NCBI RefSeq assembly: GCF_000526335.1
Contig: NZ_JAFW01000001.1
Coordinates: 744,001 to 808,000 of the forward strand
Direction: 5' to 3'
Length of the DNA stretch: 64,000 bases
From: Arthrobacter sp. 31Y
Lineage (GTDB): Bacteria; Actinomycetota; Actinomycetes; Actinomycetales; Micrococcaceae
In this document: one piece after another, positions 1-10,611 of the stretch
Position numbering within the stretch: the first letter of the stretch is position 1
Layout: every line of letters begins with the position of its first letter
Translations under genes and position numbers: made by a program
Notes under the pieces: generated by a model
What the model was told of the DNA's origin: nothing
What the model saw: the letters and a program-made list of their open reading frames with translations, nothing else
The model's database searches: none

Positions 1-1021
1 GGATGCTGCGCACGGAGCCGGTGTAAGCACTTGTGGCGAACAAGCCGATGAAGCGGCGTTCCCCGTTTACGTTGCCCAACGCATCAAAGCTCTTAACGCC
101 GATGTAGTCGAGATAGGCGGGTCGGTGCACGGTGGAGCGCGAATTCGCCTTGGTAATCACCAGCGCACGCTTCTCCCTTGCGCGCTTTCGGCCCGCATCC
201 GTGAGGTGCTGAACTTGACGGGTGGTGTCGCCCGCGCGCAGCAGGCCCAGGCCGCTGTCTTCACGGAGCTGAAGAACATCCTCGCCATCCTCATCTACGA
301 GGTCGTATTCACGGTAACCGAGGAAAGTGAAGTTTCCGTTGTCCAGCCAACGCAAAAGGTCCTGTGCTTGCCTGAGTTCGGCTACTTGCTCAGGGTGTGT
401 GACACCGCCCAAGGCTTCGGCCAGCTCGAGCGCTTTGCTGCGCATCTTTGGCCAGTCCTCCACCGCCGCCCTGACATCGCCGAGGACGCGTTGGAGCCCT
501 GCGATCAGTTCTTCCCGTGCATCATCACTTACCCGGTCAATTTCGACCGCTATCCATGACTCCATGTGTGAGGCGTTATCACCATCGCCCAGGAGATGGG
601 CCACGCTGGGCATTGCCGCGGTATCGCCACTGGAAATGCCTACATTGGAGGGGACCCGGGAGATACGGCTGAGCTCGCCGGATTCCCGGTCGCGGTTGAC
701 CACGAACAAGGGGTGCATGACCAGCCGGATGGCACAGTTCTGGCGAACCAGTTCTGCATTCACGGAGTCGACGAGGAACGGCATGTCGTCGGTGACGATG
801 TAGACGACGCTCCGCTCGGGTTCGCCGGCGATTTGGACCACGGCATTTCCGGGTCGACGGGACTGGGCGACATCCCGGTGCTTTGTTGCCCGCGCAATCA
901 AGAGTTCAGGCGAATACGCTCGTGCATCCTCCTCTGCGAGGTGTTCATAGTAGTCACCGAAGAACCCTTCACGGACAACTGTTGCATCGGACCGATCCTC
1001 CACGCTGGATCCTGACGACAT
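1..1021 (-). CDS. NAD-specific glutamate dehydrogenase (large type), N-terminal part, runs off the window
   Basis: Reading the minus strand from an ATG at 1021 gives 340 codons without a stop to the window edge. The N-terminus begins MSSGSSVEDRSDATVV and continues with YIVTDDMPFLVDSVNAELV, a pattern I recognise from the N-terminal region of the very large (about 1,600 residue) NAD-dependent glutamate dehydrogenases, which oxidise glutamate to 2-oxoglutarate and ammonia. The start is supported by GGAGG nine bases upstream; a TTG two codons earlier would be too close to it. Only the regulatory N-terminal part is present here, so the catalytic domain is not visible. It lies 57 bp downstream of the CpaE-like gene on the same strand. 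Family call fairly sure. Confidence 0.8.
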   Translation of the reverse strand, partial: MSSGSSVEDRSDATVVREGFFGDYYEHLAEEDARAYSPELLIARATKHRDVAQSRRPGNAVVQIAGEPERSVVYIVTDDMPFLVDSVNAELVRQNCAIRLVMHPLFVVNRDRESGELSRISRVPSNVGISSGDTAAMPSVAHLLGDGDNASHMESWIAVEIDRVSDDAREELIAGLQRVLGDVRAAVEDWPKMRSKALELAEALGGVTHPEQVAELRQAQDLLRWLDNGNFTFLGYREYDLVDEDGEDVLQLREDSGLGLLRAGDTTRQVQHLTDAGRKRAREKRALVITKANSRSTVHRPAYLDYIGVKSFDALGNVNGERRFIGLFATSAYTGSVRSI

Positions 1022-1078
1022 CGACAAACGCCTCCATCACATGTTGATTGCTGCGACTCTGCAGCCCACATGGTGAGC

Positions 1079-2383
1079 CTAGCGCTTTAGCAGGTGCAAA
1101 GCTCTGATAGTTCGACCAAAGGAATGGCGATTATGCTGGACAGGTGCACAGACCAAGGCTGCTATGGCCGTTCGCAGGGGTGAGTCGGGCGCTATCTCCA
1201 GCAGGACCGAACCTGATAGCAAAGCGGCGTCACATGCCGCAGGGTCAGCGGGCAGGTAGGCATCCACGCCCACTCCCGGGCCATACCGGCTCCACGCATC
1301 GTCCAGTTGCTGCCTGGGCGAATGGCCCACTGCCGAGCGCTTGACCTTGTTCAACACGACACGGGGAGCTACATCAGGAAGCGCAGCCTCAAGCTCCGCA
1401 AGCCCCCTCACCAGACGCGGCACGCCAATCGCATCTGCGGCCCCTACGGCAAACACAACATCAGCCGTCTCCAAGCTGCGCAGCGTGGCGGCATTCCGAC
1501 GCGGGGCCAAGGTGTCGAAGGTCAACTCTTCATCAGATTCCAAGCAGAAGCCTGCGTCCACCACAACGTGATCTGCTAATTGCCGGGCCGCTTGCAGGAC
1601 CATCGATACGGCCCCCGCCCGGAGTTCAGTCCATCGATCCGCCCTGGTAGTACCTGTGAGAACTCTAAAAGTCCCACCCTTGGTAAAGACTGGAATCGCC
1701 GTGTCCTTGAGGGCTTCAACATCAAGCAGGCCTTGGTCTGCCAGCCGGCAAGCCTGGGCCAGGCCCGCCGACTCCTCTAAGAGACCCAGCATTGCCGACA
1801 CACTCGCGCCGTAAGTGTCTGCATCCAGGAGAATGACCGATTTGCCGTCCGCAGCCAATTCCGCAGCAATGTTGACAGCAAGGACCGTCCTTCCGGGGGC
1901 TCCGGTCGGCCCCCACACGGCGATGACTTGCCCCTCCCCCTTCGGCGCCTCCTCATGCACAGGGCCCGGCGCAGGCATGAGCCGCAGGTTCGCCCCGGGA
2001 TCCGAAAAACCCGTGTCCCGAGCGAAAGCAGTCTGGCCCCCGCGACCAACCGCCTCCGATATTTTGGCCGCCAAGTCGGTAGCCTCGATGCCCGTCACAG
2101 CCGGCATGGCGCCGATGGCGTAGAGTCGCTTAGCTTCCGCTGGATCATCCGTGAGGGCAATAATCGAGACACCCACCGCCCCGAGACGATCAACCATCGT
2201 AGTGGTAAGTTCCTCGCAACCCTCCGATATAACAGCGGCCACCGCGAGGCCGCTCTGGCAAGCAGCAATGAGTTCAGCTAACTCCGAACAACGGCGAACC
2301 ACGGTTACGGGGCCGTGTAAGCGCTCTAAACCGCCCACGACAGCCTCCTGCGCCGAGCCTACGGTAACAACTGGAATGCTCAT
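1079..2383 (-). CDS. CpaE/MinD-like P-loop protein of the Flp-pilus/septum-site type with non-canonical Walker A
   Basis: A 434-residue protein. Residues 1-120 resemble a receiver-like or CpaE N-terminal domain. From about residue 153 a ParA/MinD-type fold begins (VIAVWGPTGAPGRT, then VILLDADTYGASV). The Walker A is unusual: GPTGAPGRT at 158-166 replaces the deviant-lysine motif KGGxGKT, with Arg where the P-loop Lys should be. In CpaE relatives the protein helps position Flp pilus assembly. I chose ATG 2383 because it overlaps the TGA of the upstream CpaB-like gene (ATGA), which implies translational coupling; an in-frame codon at 2407 is also possible. No tadA, tadB or pilin gene is in the window, so a pilus role is inferred only from family. 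Confidence 0.7.
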   Translation of the reverse strand: MSIPVVTVGSAQEAVVGGLERLHGPVTVVRRCSELAELIAACQSGLAVAAVISEGCEELTTTMVDRLGAVGVSIIALTDDPAEAKRLYAIGAMPAVTGIEATDLAAKISEAVGRGGQTAFARDTGFSDPGANLRLMPAPGPVHEEAPKGEGQVIAVWGPTGAPGRTVLAVNIAAELAADGKSVILLDADTYGASVSAMLGLLEESAGLAQACRLADQGLLDVEALKDTAIPVFTKGGTFRVLTGTTRADRWTELRAGAVSMVLQAARQLADHVVVDAGFCLESDEELTFDTLAPRRNAATLRSLETADVVFAVGAADAIGVPRLVRGLAELEAALPDVAPRVVLNKVKRSAVGHSPRQQLDDAWSRYGPGVGVDAYLPADPAACDAALLSGSVLLEIAPDSPLRTAIAALVCAPVQHNRHSFGRTIRALHLLKR

Positions 2384-3024
2384 CGGACCGCGCCCGCGGG
2401 GTTCCATACGACTGAGATCTTGGCCTTGTTCGCCTGGGCACCCAGCAGTTTTGGCATCTGTTCGTTCGTCACCAATACCATCACCACGGTTGTTTTGGCG
2501 GAACCCAAGGTGGTATTTCCGGTAGTCATCCCGGCAATTTCTGCGCTCGGCAGTAGCATTTGCGGTTCTTCGAAAGCGCTGCTGGAACCCGGCATTGAAA
2601 TCCAGACGTCAACCCTGGCGCCTGGAACGGCTTGCGCGGGGAGTTCTTCCTCCATTGCAATAGCCACAGGTTTGCGGTCCAACGCATCGGCGACCCCCAG
2701 GCTTTCCCGAGGGATCAACTGATTCTTTGCCACCCGCTGGAGTGCAACGCTGCTATCAGTGAGCCCATGCTCCACGGTGACATAACCGGCCTCGACGTCA
2801 TCCAGCCGGACCTTGACAATGGCAAGGTCCGCCTCCGTGACCACCTGGCCTACCGCGATCTCTTCCCGCGCTGCGAAGACCTGCGTTGTCCTGTCCGCGG
2901 AACCTACCAATGAAATGACGCCTGCGACAGACCCCAGAACCAGTAGGAGGCCAATAAGAAGCCGGGGATCTTTCCATGATGGCTTTTTTAGCCGCGCGGC
3001 GGCGACGCTGACACTCTTACCCAT
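2380..3024 (-). CDS. SAF-domain protein, CpaB/RcpC-like
   Basis: A 214-residue protein with a basic N-terminus, one membrane segment at about residues 22-41 (LLIGLLLVLGSVAGVISLVG) and a SAF domain at about 50-112 (VFAAREEIAVGQVVTEADL), followed by a second beta-rich domain. This order matches CpaB/RcpC proteins of Flp pilus systems, thought to bind peptidoglycan or stabilise the outer part of the machine. It overlaps the CpaE-like gene by 4 nt, so the two are expected to be made together. The pair occurs without other pilus genes here, so another envelope function is possible. Confidence 0.75.
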   Translation of the reverse strand: MGKSVSVAAARLKKPSWKDPRLLIGLLLVLGSVAGVISLVGSADRTTQVFAAREEIAVGQVVTEADLAIVKVRLDDVEAGYVTVEHGLTDSSVALQRVAKNQLIPRESLGVADALDRKPVAIAMEEELPAQAVPGARVDVWISMPGSSSAFEEPQMLLPSAEIAGMTTGNTTLGSAKTTVVMVLVTNEQMPKLLGAQANKAKISVVWNPAGAVR

Positions 3025-3112
3025 TTTCCTGCTCCCCCGCTAGGAGTTACGGCATGGTGGACGCACCTGCCCCCTCATTCTTACCGGCGGATTTTCGCTG
3101 AACCAAAGCCAA

Positions 3113-3129
3113 CGGCCTCAAAGAGGCCG
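3113..3129. promoter_or_regulatory. Short perfect inverted repeat between the CpaB-like and HTH genes
   Basis: CGGCCTC at 3113-3119 and GAGGCCG at 3123-3129 form a 7-bp inverted repeat around AAA. It lies in the divergent interval between the CpaB-like gene (start 3024) and the HTH gene (start 3180), directly next to a DnaA-box-like 9-mer. It could be an operator, for instance for the HTH protein itself. It is too short to call a terminator, and chance cannot be excluded. Confidence 0.25.
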
Positions 3130-3133
3130 AAAC

Positions 3134-3142
3134 TGTGGATAA
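3134..3142 (-). promoter_or_regulatory. Perfect DnaA-box consensus upstream of the HTH gene
   Basis: TGTGGATAA at 3134-3142 is the complement of TTATCCACA, the classical DnaA box. It sits in the promoter interval of the excisionase-type HTH gene and includes a possible GTG start at 3135. A second perfect copy lies at 11623. A single isolated box is weak evidence for DnaA control. Confidence 0.3.
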
Positions 3143-3179
3143 CTACACCAAACGGAAGCAACGGTGGCAAAATGAAGCC

Positions 3180-3401
3180 ATGCCCCGATTCCTGACTCTT
3201 GCGGATGTCGCAGAACAACTACAAATCAATTCGCCTCAGGCTTATGCCTTGGTTCGCAGCGGCGAGCTGAAGGCCATCCAAGTGGGCGGCCGGGGACAGT
3301 GGCGCATCGAAGAAAAGATGCTGGAGCAATATATCGAGGACCGCTATGCAGAAGCGGGCCGCATGATTGAGGAGACCAAGGCCAAAACCAGCCGGCCTTA
3401 G
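3180..3401 (+). CDS. Excisionase-family helix-turn-helix DNA-binding protein
   Basis: A 73-residue protein that is almost wholly one winged-helix domain of the MerR/excisionase type: FLTLADVAEQLQINSPQAYA is the helix-turn-helix and GELKAIQVGGRGQWRIEE the wing. BldC and AlpA-like regulators share this layout. I prefer ATG 3180 because the domain starts immediately after it; a GTG at 3135 in frame would add 15 basic residues. Its stop codon overlaps the stop of the convergent Sm-like gene. The wing sequence GGRGQWR suggests minor-groove binding. Target unknown; the phased CATCAAA repeats at 4089-4115 in the next promoter are one candidate. Confidence 0.8.
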   Translation: MPRFLTLADVAEQLQINSPQAYALVRSGELKAIQVGGRGQWRIEEKMLEQYIEDRYAEAGRMIEETKAKTSRP

Positions 3402-3985
3402 TCTCCGCCGTTCCTGAAGTCCTGGTTACCCGCCGAGCAAAGCGCTGATAGTGAACCGAAAGGGATAGTCATTACCGCCGCCACATTGCTGGCCCGGCGC
3501 ACCTCGCCGTGTTGGACGACCGCAAGGTCAAAGTAGTCCCGACCAACCCTGTCTATGACTCCTTGCAGCGTGTATCCATCGCCTGACGCCACCTTCAGGT
3601 GAACGACTAATTCCGAACGATCCTTCGCAAGTAACCTCAGTGCAGAGGCGATACCCAAAGATTGCCGTATCCGCGACTCGGGTTTCAGCGCCACCCTCCC
3701 CAGCCCTTGGTAATAGACTACGGAGGCGTAAGGCAGCAACCACTGCCTCCCGCGCTCCGTCAGTACCAGCCATTCGCCTCCCACGTGGCTCAGCCGCCCC
3801 GGAACGACGCGGCCGTCAATCAGGCCAATCTTGAGCTCCGCGCCGAGTGCTCCACGGAGACGGTCACCCAATTCGATGCCTGCGAGCTCAACCCTTGCCC
3901 GCTCCGTTATCTCTGCTTCGGCCTCCAAGGCGCGCCCGGCTGAGAATTGTCCTTCTAAATCGCTGAAGAGAGAGTCCCATCTCAT
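3398..3985 (-). CDS. Hypothetical protein with two apparent Sm-like barrels
   Basis: A 195-residue protein. I see an internal duplication: residues 51-75 (LKIGLIDGRVVPGRL then SHVGGEWLVL) and 127-154 (VVHLKV, then GYTLQGVIDRVGRDYFDL). Each unit has a short helix before it (41-48 and 113-122), then strand, a G-x-x-x-x-G-x-[LI]-x-x-V-G-x-[DE]-[WY] core and a closing hydrophobic strand ending at PYASVVYYQGL or ASNVAAVMTIPF. That is the pattern of the Sm/LSm fold. Similar proteins occur widely in Actinobacteria as uncharacterised genes, in my recollection. The N-terminal 40 residues are acidic and helical. It is convergent with the HTH gene, sharing 4 nt at the stops. Function unknown; RNA binding is an inference. 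Confidence 0.7.
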   Translation of the reverse strand: MRWDSLFSDLEGQFSAGRALEAEAEITERARVELAGIELGDRLRGALGAELKIGLIDGRVVPGRLSHVGGEWLVLTERGRQWLLPYASVVYYQGLGRVALKPESRIRQSLGIASALRLLAKDRSELVVHLKVASGDGYTLQGVIDRVGRDYFDLAVVQHGEVRRASNVAAVMTIPFGSLSALCSAGNQDFRNGGD

Positions 3986-4088
3986 CTAGTCAGACTAGGC
4001 TGCATGAAGGATGCGCGGCCAACCCAGAGGGTACATACGGGTTGCAACTGGACAAGGCAAAGCAATTGAGTTCAGAATGGTTGAACTA

Positions 4089-4115
4089 CATCAAACCGCA
4101 TCAAAATGCATCAAA
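4089..4115 (+). repeat. Three CATCAAA repeats at exact 10-bp spacing
   Basis: CATCAAA begins at 4089, 4099 and 4109, a period of exactly 10 bp, about one helical turn. The array ends 20 bp before the ATG of the LysM gene and is the most AT-rich part of the 149-bp interval between the divergent Sm-like and LysM genes. Same-face repeats of this type are typical of sites for cooperatively binding small winged-helix proteins. No binding evidence exists here. Confidence 0.5.
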
Positions 4116-4134
4116 TGAAGCATGGGGGCTTTAA

Positions 4135-4911
4135 ATGGTAAAACCATCGCGTAGTGACTACGCCCTCGCAGCGTTTGTTCTTGGCCTGGGGCTGTCCCTG
4201 GTATTCGTGGGCAATTCACTCATTGCGCAGTGGCAGGCTGCTGAGCGACACGGTCAGCACTTCACCTTCGAACACCTTCTCGGTTTTTTCGCCAGCGCCG
4301 TGGGACTTTCCGTGGTGAGCTGGTGGGCACTGACCTTTCTCGTCGCCTTCCTGGCGTCGCTGTTGCATCGGGTTGGGCACAGAAAAAGTGCCGATCTTCT
4401 GTCAAAGTTCAGCCCCGCCTTTATGTTGCGACTCGCGGTGGCTGTCATGAGCTTGAACATCATGGGTGCGGGGCTTGCCCAAGCGGATGCCGCCCCACCG
4501 GAGCCAGGCTGGCATAGCACCTCCCCTCTCAACATGGCGCCCATGCAAGCGGCGTGGGAGCCCGCTTCCTTGGATCTTGCGAGTTCTGTGCCGCCGTCTG
4601 TTCAGGACGTCCATGCGTCAGAGCATCGGCCGAATGATCCACGCTGGCAGCCCAGGTCCCCCATGATTGATCCGGGGCTCCTTGCCCGCCAGTCCACACG
4701 CTCAACCACCCCACCTGGAGAAGCAGCCGTGGTGGTCAAGGATGGCGACTCGCTCTGGTCCATTGCGGCCTCCCGACTGGGCCCCTTTGCAACAGACGTG
4801 GACGTCGCACTGACGTGGCCCAGGTGGTACTCCGCCAACAGGACAGTCATTGGAAGTGACCCGGCCGTTCTGCTTCCGGGGCAGGTTCTTCAGCCGCCCG
4901 CACCAAGCTAG
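4135..4911 (+). CDS. Membrane protein with C-terminal LysM domain
   Basis: A 258-residue protein with three hydrophobic segments at about 8-30, 47-77 and 95-117, a Pro/Ser-rich linker, and a LysM-like domain at 199-258 (VVVKDGDSLWSIAASRLGPF, then WYSANRTVIGSDP and LLPGQVL). LysM binds N-acetylglucosamine in peptidoglycan, so the C-terminus is expected outside the membrane. The start ATG has GGGGG about seven bases upstream. It is followed by the Rv3235-type gene, with a 161-bp gap, and faces secA. No catalytic domain is seen; a wall-sensing or tethering role is plausible but unproven. Confidence 0.8.
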   Translation: MVKPSRSDYALAAFVLGLGLSLVFVGNSLIAQWQAAERHGQHFTFEHLLGFFASAVGLSVVSWWALTFLVAFLASLLHRVGHRKSADLLSKFSPAFMLRLAVAVMSLNIMGAGLAQADAAPPEPGWHSTSPLNMAPMQAAWEPASLDLASSVPPSVQDVHASEHRPNDPRWQPRSPMIDPGLLARQSTRSTTPPGEAAVVVKDGDSLWSIAASRLGPFATDVDVALTWPRWYSANRTVIGSDPAVLLPGQVLQPPAPS

Positions 4912-5072
4912 CAATTCAGGGGCCGCCGTCAGTGCCCGTCTTCTCCAAAAAACCGTCCGCTCAGGGACAACCGCCACGTTTTAAAGCAAATTCCTAGTGT
5001 CATCCCAGCAGAAGCCATCGAGTAAAGCGTCCCCACGCTGCAACTCATGTAGTGATTGCCAGAGGTATGACC

Positions 5073-5495
5073 ATGACCCTTACAACAACCAGCCGACCAA
5101 TGAGCCGTCGGAGCGCACCACTCACAACGCCTACGGCAGGCCAGGGCGGTTCGGACATCGACGTCCGGCTTGTTGCCCGGAGCATCGCGCAGGCAGCTCT
5201 TGAAGTTCTGGCGGGTACCCGTCCCGTGCATCAGCTCTCCCGATCACTGGATTCCGCGTGCTACCTGTCGCTCCAGCATCGGGCAGCATTGACGCGGAAG
5301 CACGCAGCCAGGAGCCGGGGTACCGCCCAACCGCATCGAAGTCCAATGGTCCGTTCGGTTCGGGTCTGTTCCATTTCTGAATCCATCTGTGAAGCAAGCA
5401 TCGTGGTGGCGGAAGAGCAGCGTTGCCGTGCCGTCGCCATGAGGCTGGAACGGTTGGATGGAGTTTGGCAGGTTACCGCGCTGGAAATTGGGTAG
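5073..5495 (+). CDS. Rv3235-family protein
   Basis: About 140 residues. The N-terminal 40 residues are low-complexity (Thr/Ser/Arg). The rest shows the compact actinobacterial pattern DVRLVARSIAQAALEVLAGT followed by HQLSRSLDSACYLSL and, at the end, RCRAVAMRLERLDGVWQVTALEIG. In M. tuberculosis the relative Rv3235 also lies near secA1. I chose ATG 5073 because AGAGG ends seven bases upstream; ATG 5067 and GTG 5052 are alternatives. The gene converges on secA with a strong hairpin between them. Molecular role unknown. Confidence 0.7.
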   Translation: MTLTTTSRPMSRRSAPLTTPTAGQGGSDIDVRLVARSIAQAALEVLAGTRPVHQLSRSLDSACYLSLQHRAALTRKHAARSRGTAQPHRSPMVRSVRVCSISESICEASIVVAEEQRCRAVAMRLERLDGVWQVTALEIG

Positions 5496-5530
5496 GCCCA
5501 ACAGATCAACGTGCTACGGGTAGACAAAAA

Positions 5531-5565
5531 GGGTGAAGCCTGGACGTTCAGTCCGGACTTCACCC
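5531..5565. terminator. Bidirectional intrinsic terminator between the Rv3235-type gene and secA
   Basis: GGGTGAAG-CCTGGAC and GTCCGG-ACTTCACCC form a 15-bp stem with one mismatch around a GTTCA loop. On the minus strand the stem is followed by TTTTTGT, a good terminator for secA; on the plus strand it is followed by TTCTT. Confidence 0.8.
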
Positions 5566-5591
5566 TTCTTGGCGACCGTTACGGTAGCGGA

Positions 5592-8333
<2,742 letters not shown>

Positions 8334-8375
8334 GTGAAATTGCTCCCAGTCTCATGCTGCCGAATTCTGGCTGTT

Positions 8376-9665
8376 TCAGTCTACGGGAGAGACCATCGCC
8401 ACGTTGCCGGGTTCACCTCTGAGCGGACTGTCCGGCCGGAGGTGGTGTCCCGGGGCAACACCATCCTTTGTCACGGCCGCGGACAACGTTTCGGCGAGGT
8501 CCCCCACCGGCCAGACAAGCACTTCCTGCAGGCCGAGCCACGTAGCCATGAGCCTGAGTTCCGCGGCAAGTTCGACGGCGGTGTCCGCCGGTGCGTTCTT
8601 CTCGCCAAATGCGGAGCGCACCAGAAGCTGACGGGATGCCCGGTCCGCTTTCAAGTCCACTCGGGCAACGATGGCTTCCCTGAGCAGGAACGGCAGGACG
8701 TAATAGCCGAAGCGCCTTTTGGCTGCGGGGGTGTAGATCTCAATTCTGTAGTGGAATCCAAACAGCTCCTCCAGTCTCCGCCTTTCGAAGACCAAGGAAT
8801 CGAAAGGACTCAGCAATGCCCGGCCTGCTGCCTTTCTGGGCAACTTCGCTTCGACGTGTTGGAAAGTTTCCCGGTCCCATCCCCGAACCACAACACGTTC
8901 GAGGCGGCCTGCGCGGACCAAGCGTTGCACTGAGTCTGCGCCCGCCTTCAGCGGCGTCCGGAAGTAGTCGGAGAAGCACCTTACCGTGCCAATGCCGTGG
9001 GCCTGCGCGGCGGCATCCATCAGGCGGTCAAGGGACGCTTCAGCGTCGACGTCGAAGGGTTTGGCGTCTGCAACAACCCGTGAGGTGAGCGTGTATTTTC
9101 GCTCGAATTGCGACGTCCTCGATGCAGCGGAAATTCGGCCTTGCTCGAAGAGGTGCTCCAGTACCCGTTTGACGATGTTCCAGTTCCAGCCCCAGTTGTC
9201 CCGGTCCGGGTCTTCGTCATGGCCGAGCTCTGCAGTCAGCTCGGACGCAGTCATGGGAGGTCCTGCTGTGAGGGCCAACAGGATACGGTCTTCCATATCC
9301 TGCCGTACGGCCGGATCAAGGCGATGTGCACCCACCCACGCCCGCTTTTGCCAGACGAGCAGGTCTTGGAAGTGCTCCGGGCGGATAAAGCTTGCTTCGT
9401 GTGCCCAATACTCCATCATTTTGCGGGGCTTGCGGCCGGCCATCGCTTGGAGGATGAGGGGATCGTAGCTGCCCAACCGGGAAAAGAATGGAAGGTAGTG
9501 GCTTCGTGCCACAACGTTCACTGAATCGATCTGGACAAGCTGAAGCCGGGCAAAGGTACGGCCCACCGCCCGTGAAGTTACGGGGCCGGTGGGCCGTACC
9601 TTTGCCAATCCTTGAGCTGCCAATGCGATCCGCCGTGCCTGTGAAAGGCTCAGCGAAGCGGTCAT
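8376..9665 (-). CDS. YcaQ/AlkX-type winged-helix DNA glycosylase
   Basis: A 429-residue protein of the winged-helix family to which E. coli YcaQ (AlkX) and Streptomyces AlkZ belong; these remove bases at interstrand crosslinks and bulky N-alkyl lesions. The N-terminus reads LSLSQARRIALAAQGL and then LQLVQIDSVNVVARSHYLP. The Gln-Ile-Asp there fits the QxD catalytic motif of the YcaQ branch rather than the QxQ of AlkZ. Further marks are YWAHEASFIRPEHF, WNWNIVKRVLEHLFEQGRI and LLSPFDSLVFERRRLEELFGFHYRIE (shown in parts), the last being the C-terminal beta-barrel signature. It sits between hpf and secA, an unusual guest in that operon. Confidence 0.88.
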   Translation of the reverse strand: MTASLSLSQARRIALAAQGLAKVRPTGPVTSRAVGRTFARLQLVQIDSVNVVARSHYLPFFSRLGSYDPLILQAMAGRKPRKMMEYWAHEASFIRPEHFQDLLVWQKRAWVGAHRLDPAVRQDMEDRILLALTAGPPMTASELTAELGHDEDPDRDNWGWNWNIVKRVLEHLFEQGRISAASRTSQFERKYTLTSRVVADAKPFDVDAEASLDRLMDAAAQAHGIGTVRCFSDYFRTPLKAGADSVQRLVRAGRLERVVVRGWDRETFQHVEAKLPRKAAGRALLSPFDSLVFERRRLEELFGFHYRIEIYTPAAKRRFGYYVLPFLLREAIVARVDLKADRASRQLLVRSAFGEKNAPADTAVELAAELRLMATWLGLQEVLVWPVGDLAETLSAAVTKDGVAPGHHLRPDSPLRGEPGNVAMVSPVD

Positions 9666-9694
9666 TGAAGTCCCTTCGTAACTAAGGCCAGGCG

Positions 9695-10423
9695 TTACTT
9701 CGCTGTGGCTGCCTGATCATCGGAGCGGTAGGCGTGGATCTTCTCCTCCACGGCTTCCTCGCCGGGCTCACAGGTGGAGTCCAGGGTGATCACGCCATAG
9801 GTCCAGCCACTACGCCGATACACAACCGACGGTGCGTTGGTTTCCTTGTCCAGGAACAAGTAGAAGTTGTGTCCGACAAGCTCCATGTTGTCCACAGCGT
9901 CATCGAGGGTCAGCGATGCTGCGGGGAAAACCTTCCGGCGGATCAGGACAGGTGAGTCGCCTGCCGGAATGTCGTTCTCAATGTCGTACGGTGAGCGCTC
10001 GTCTACCGCTGGCGCGGATTCGCTGTGATTACTTGCCTCGACGTAAAGCGGCTCACTTGCACTGGCCGGCTCGAGTGTTGCCGTAGCTTCCCGAACAGCC
10101 TTGGGCGTGTGGCGGCCGTGGTGCACCTTTTTGCGGTCCTTCGCACGACGAAGCCTCTCAAGCAGCTTGTTATACGCAAGGTCGAAGGCAGCAAACTTGT
10201 CAGCGGCTGTGGCCTCGGCACGGATAACCGGGCCCCGGCCAAGGACGGTTACTTCTACGGTGAGCTCGCCAGGCGTCTGCCTGGGGTTGGTTTCCTTGGA
10301 AACCTTTGCGTCAACCCGCTGGACCTTATCCCCCAGCGATTCAATCTTTGAGATTTTTTCGCCGGCATATTCGCGAAAGCGGTCAGAAACTGTCAGATTT
10401 CGTCCGCTGATCATGAACTCCAT
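9695..10423 (-). CDS. hpf: Ribosome hibernation promoting factor, long form
   Basis: A 242-residue long-form HPF. Residues 1-100 form the ribosome-binding domain (MEFMISGRNLTVSDRFREYA, then LTVEVTVLGRGPVIRAEATA). After a variable linker, the C-terminal domain (SPVLIRRKVFPAASLTLDDA and HNFYLFLDKETNAPSVVYRR) mediates dimerisation of two 70S ribosomes into 100S particles. ATG 10423 is preferred: GGAGGG lies five bases upstream, whereas an upstream in-frame codon at 10456 has none. It is preceded by a 188-bp interval that should hold its promoter. Confidence 0.95.
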   Translation of the reverse strand: MEFMISGRNLTVSDRFREYAGEKISKIESLGDKVQRVDAKVSKETNPRQTPGELTVEVTVLGRGPVIRAEATAADKFAAFDLAYNKLLERLRRAKDRKKVHHGRHTPKAVREATATLEPASASEPLYVEASNHSESAPAVDERSPYDIENDIPAGDSPVLIRRKVFPAASLTLDDAVDNMELVGHNFYLFLDKETNAPSVVYRRSGWTYGVITLDSTCEPGEEAVEEKIHAYRSDDQAATAK

Positions 10424-10611
10424 GGTGCCCTCCAAATAACTCAGGTGACACGACAACGGCGCTGTTGGGGGCTTGTCTGACGGACAGTCGAGCCCCTTTC
10501 CGAGCCGCTATCGACAGGTACATCTTTTCTTGGTACCCACAAACGACGTTAGTTCATCGACACCGGTTATTCATCCTTTAGTCGCTTATTTTTTGATTGA
10601 GTCGTCATGAC

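Noticed and set aside
125..1015. Plus-strand open frames in the first kilobase
   Set aside because: They lie opposite a well-recognised glutamate dehydrogenase N-terminus on the minus strand.
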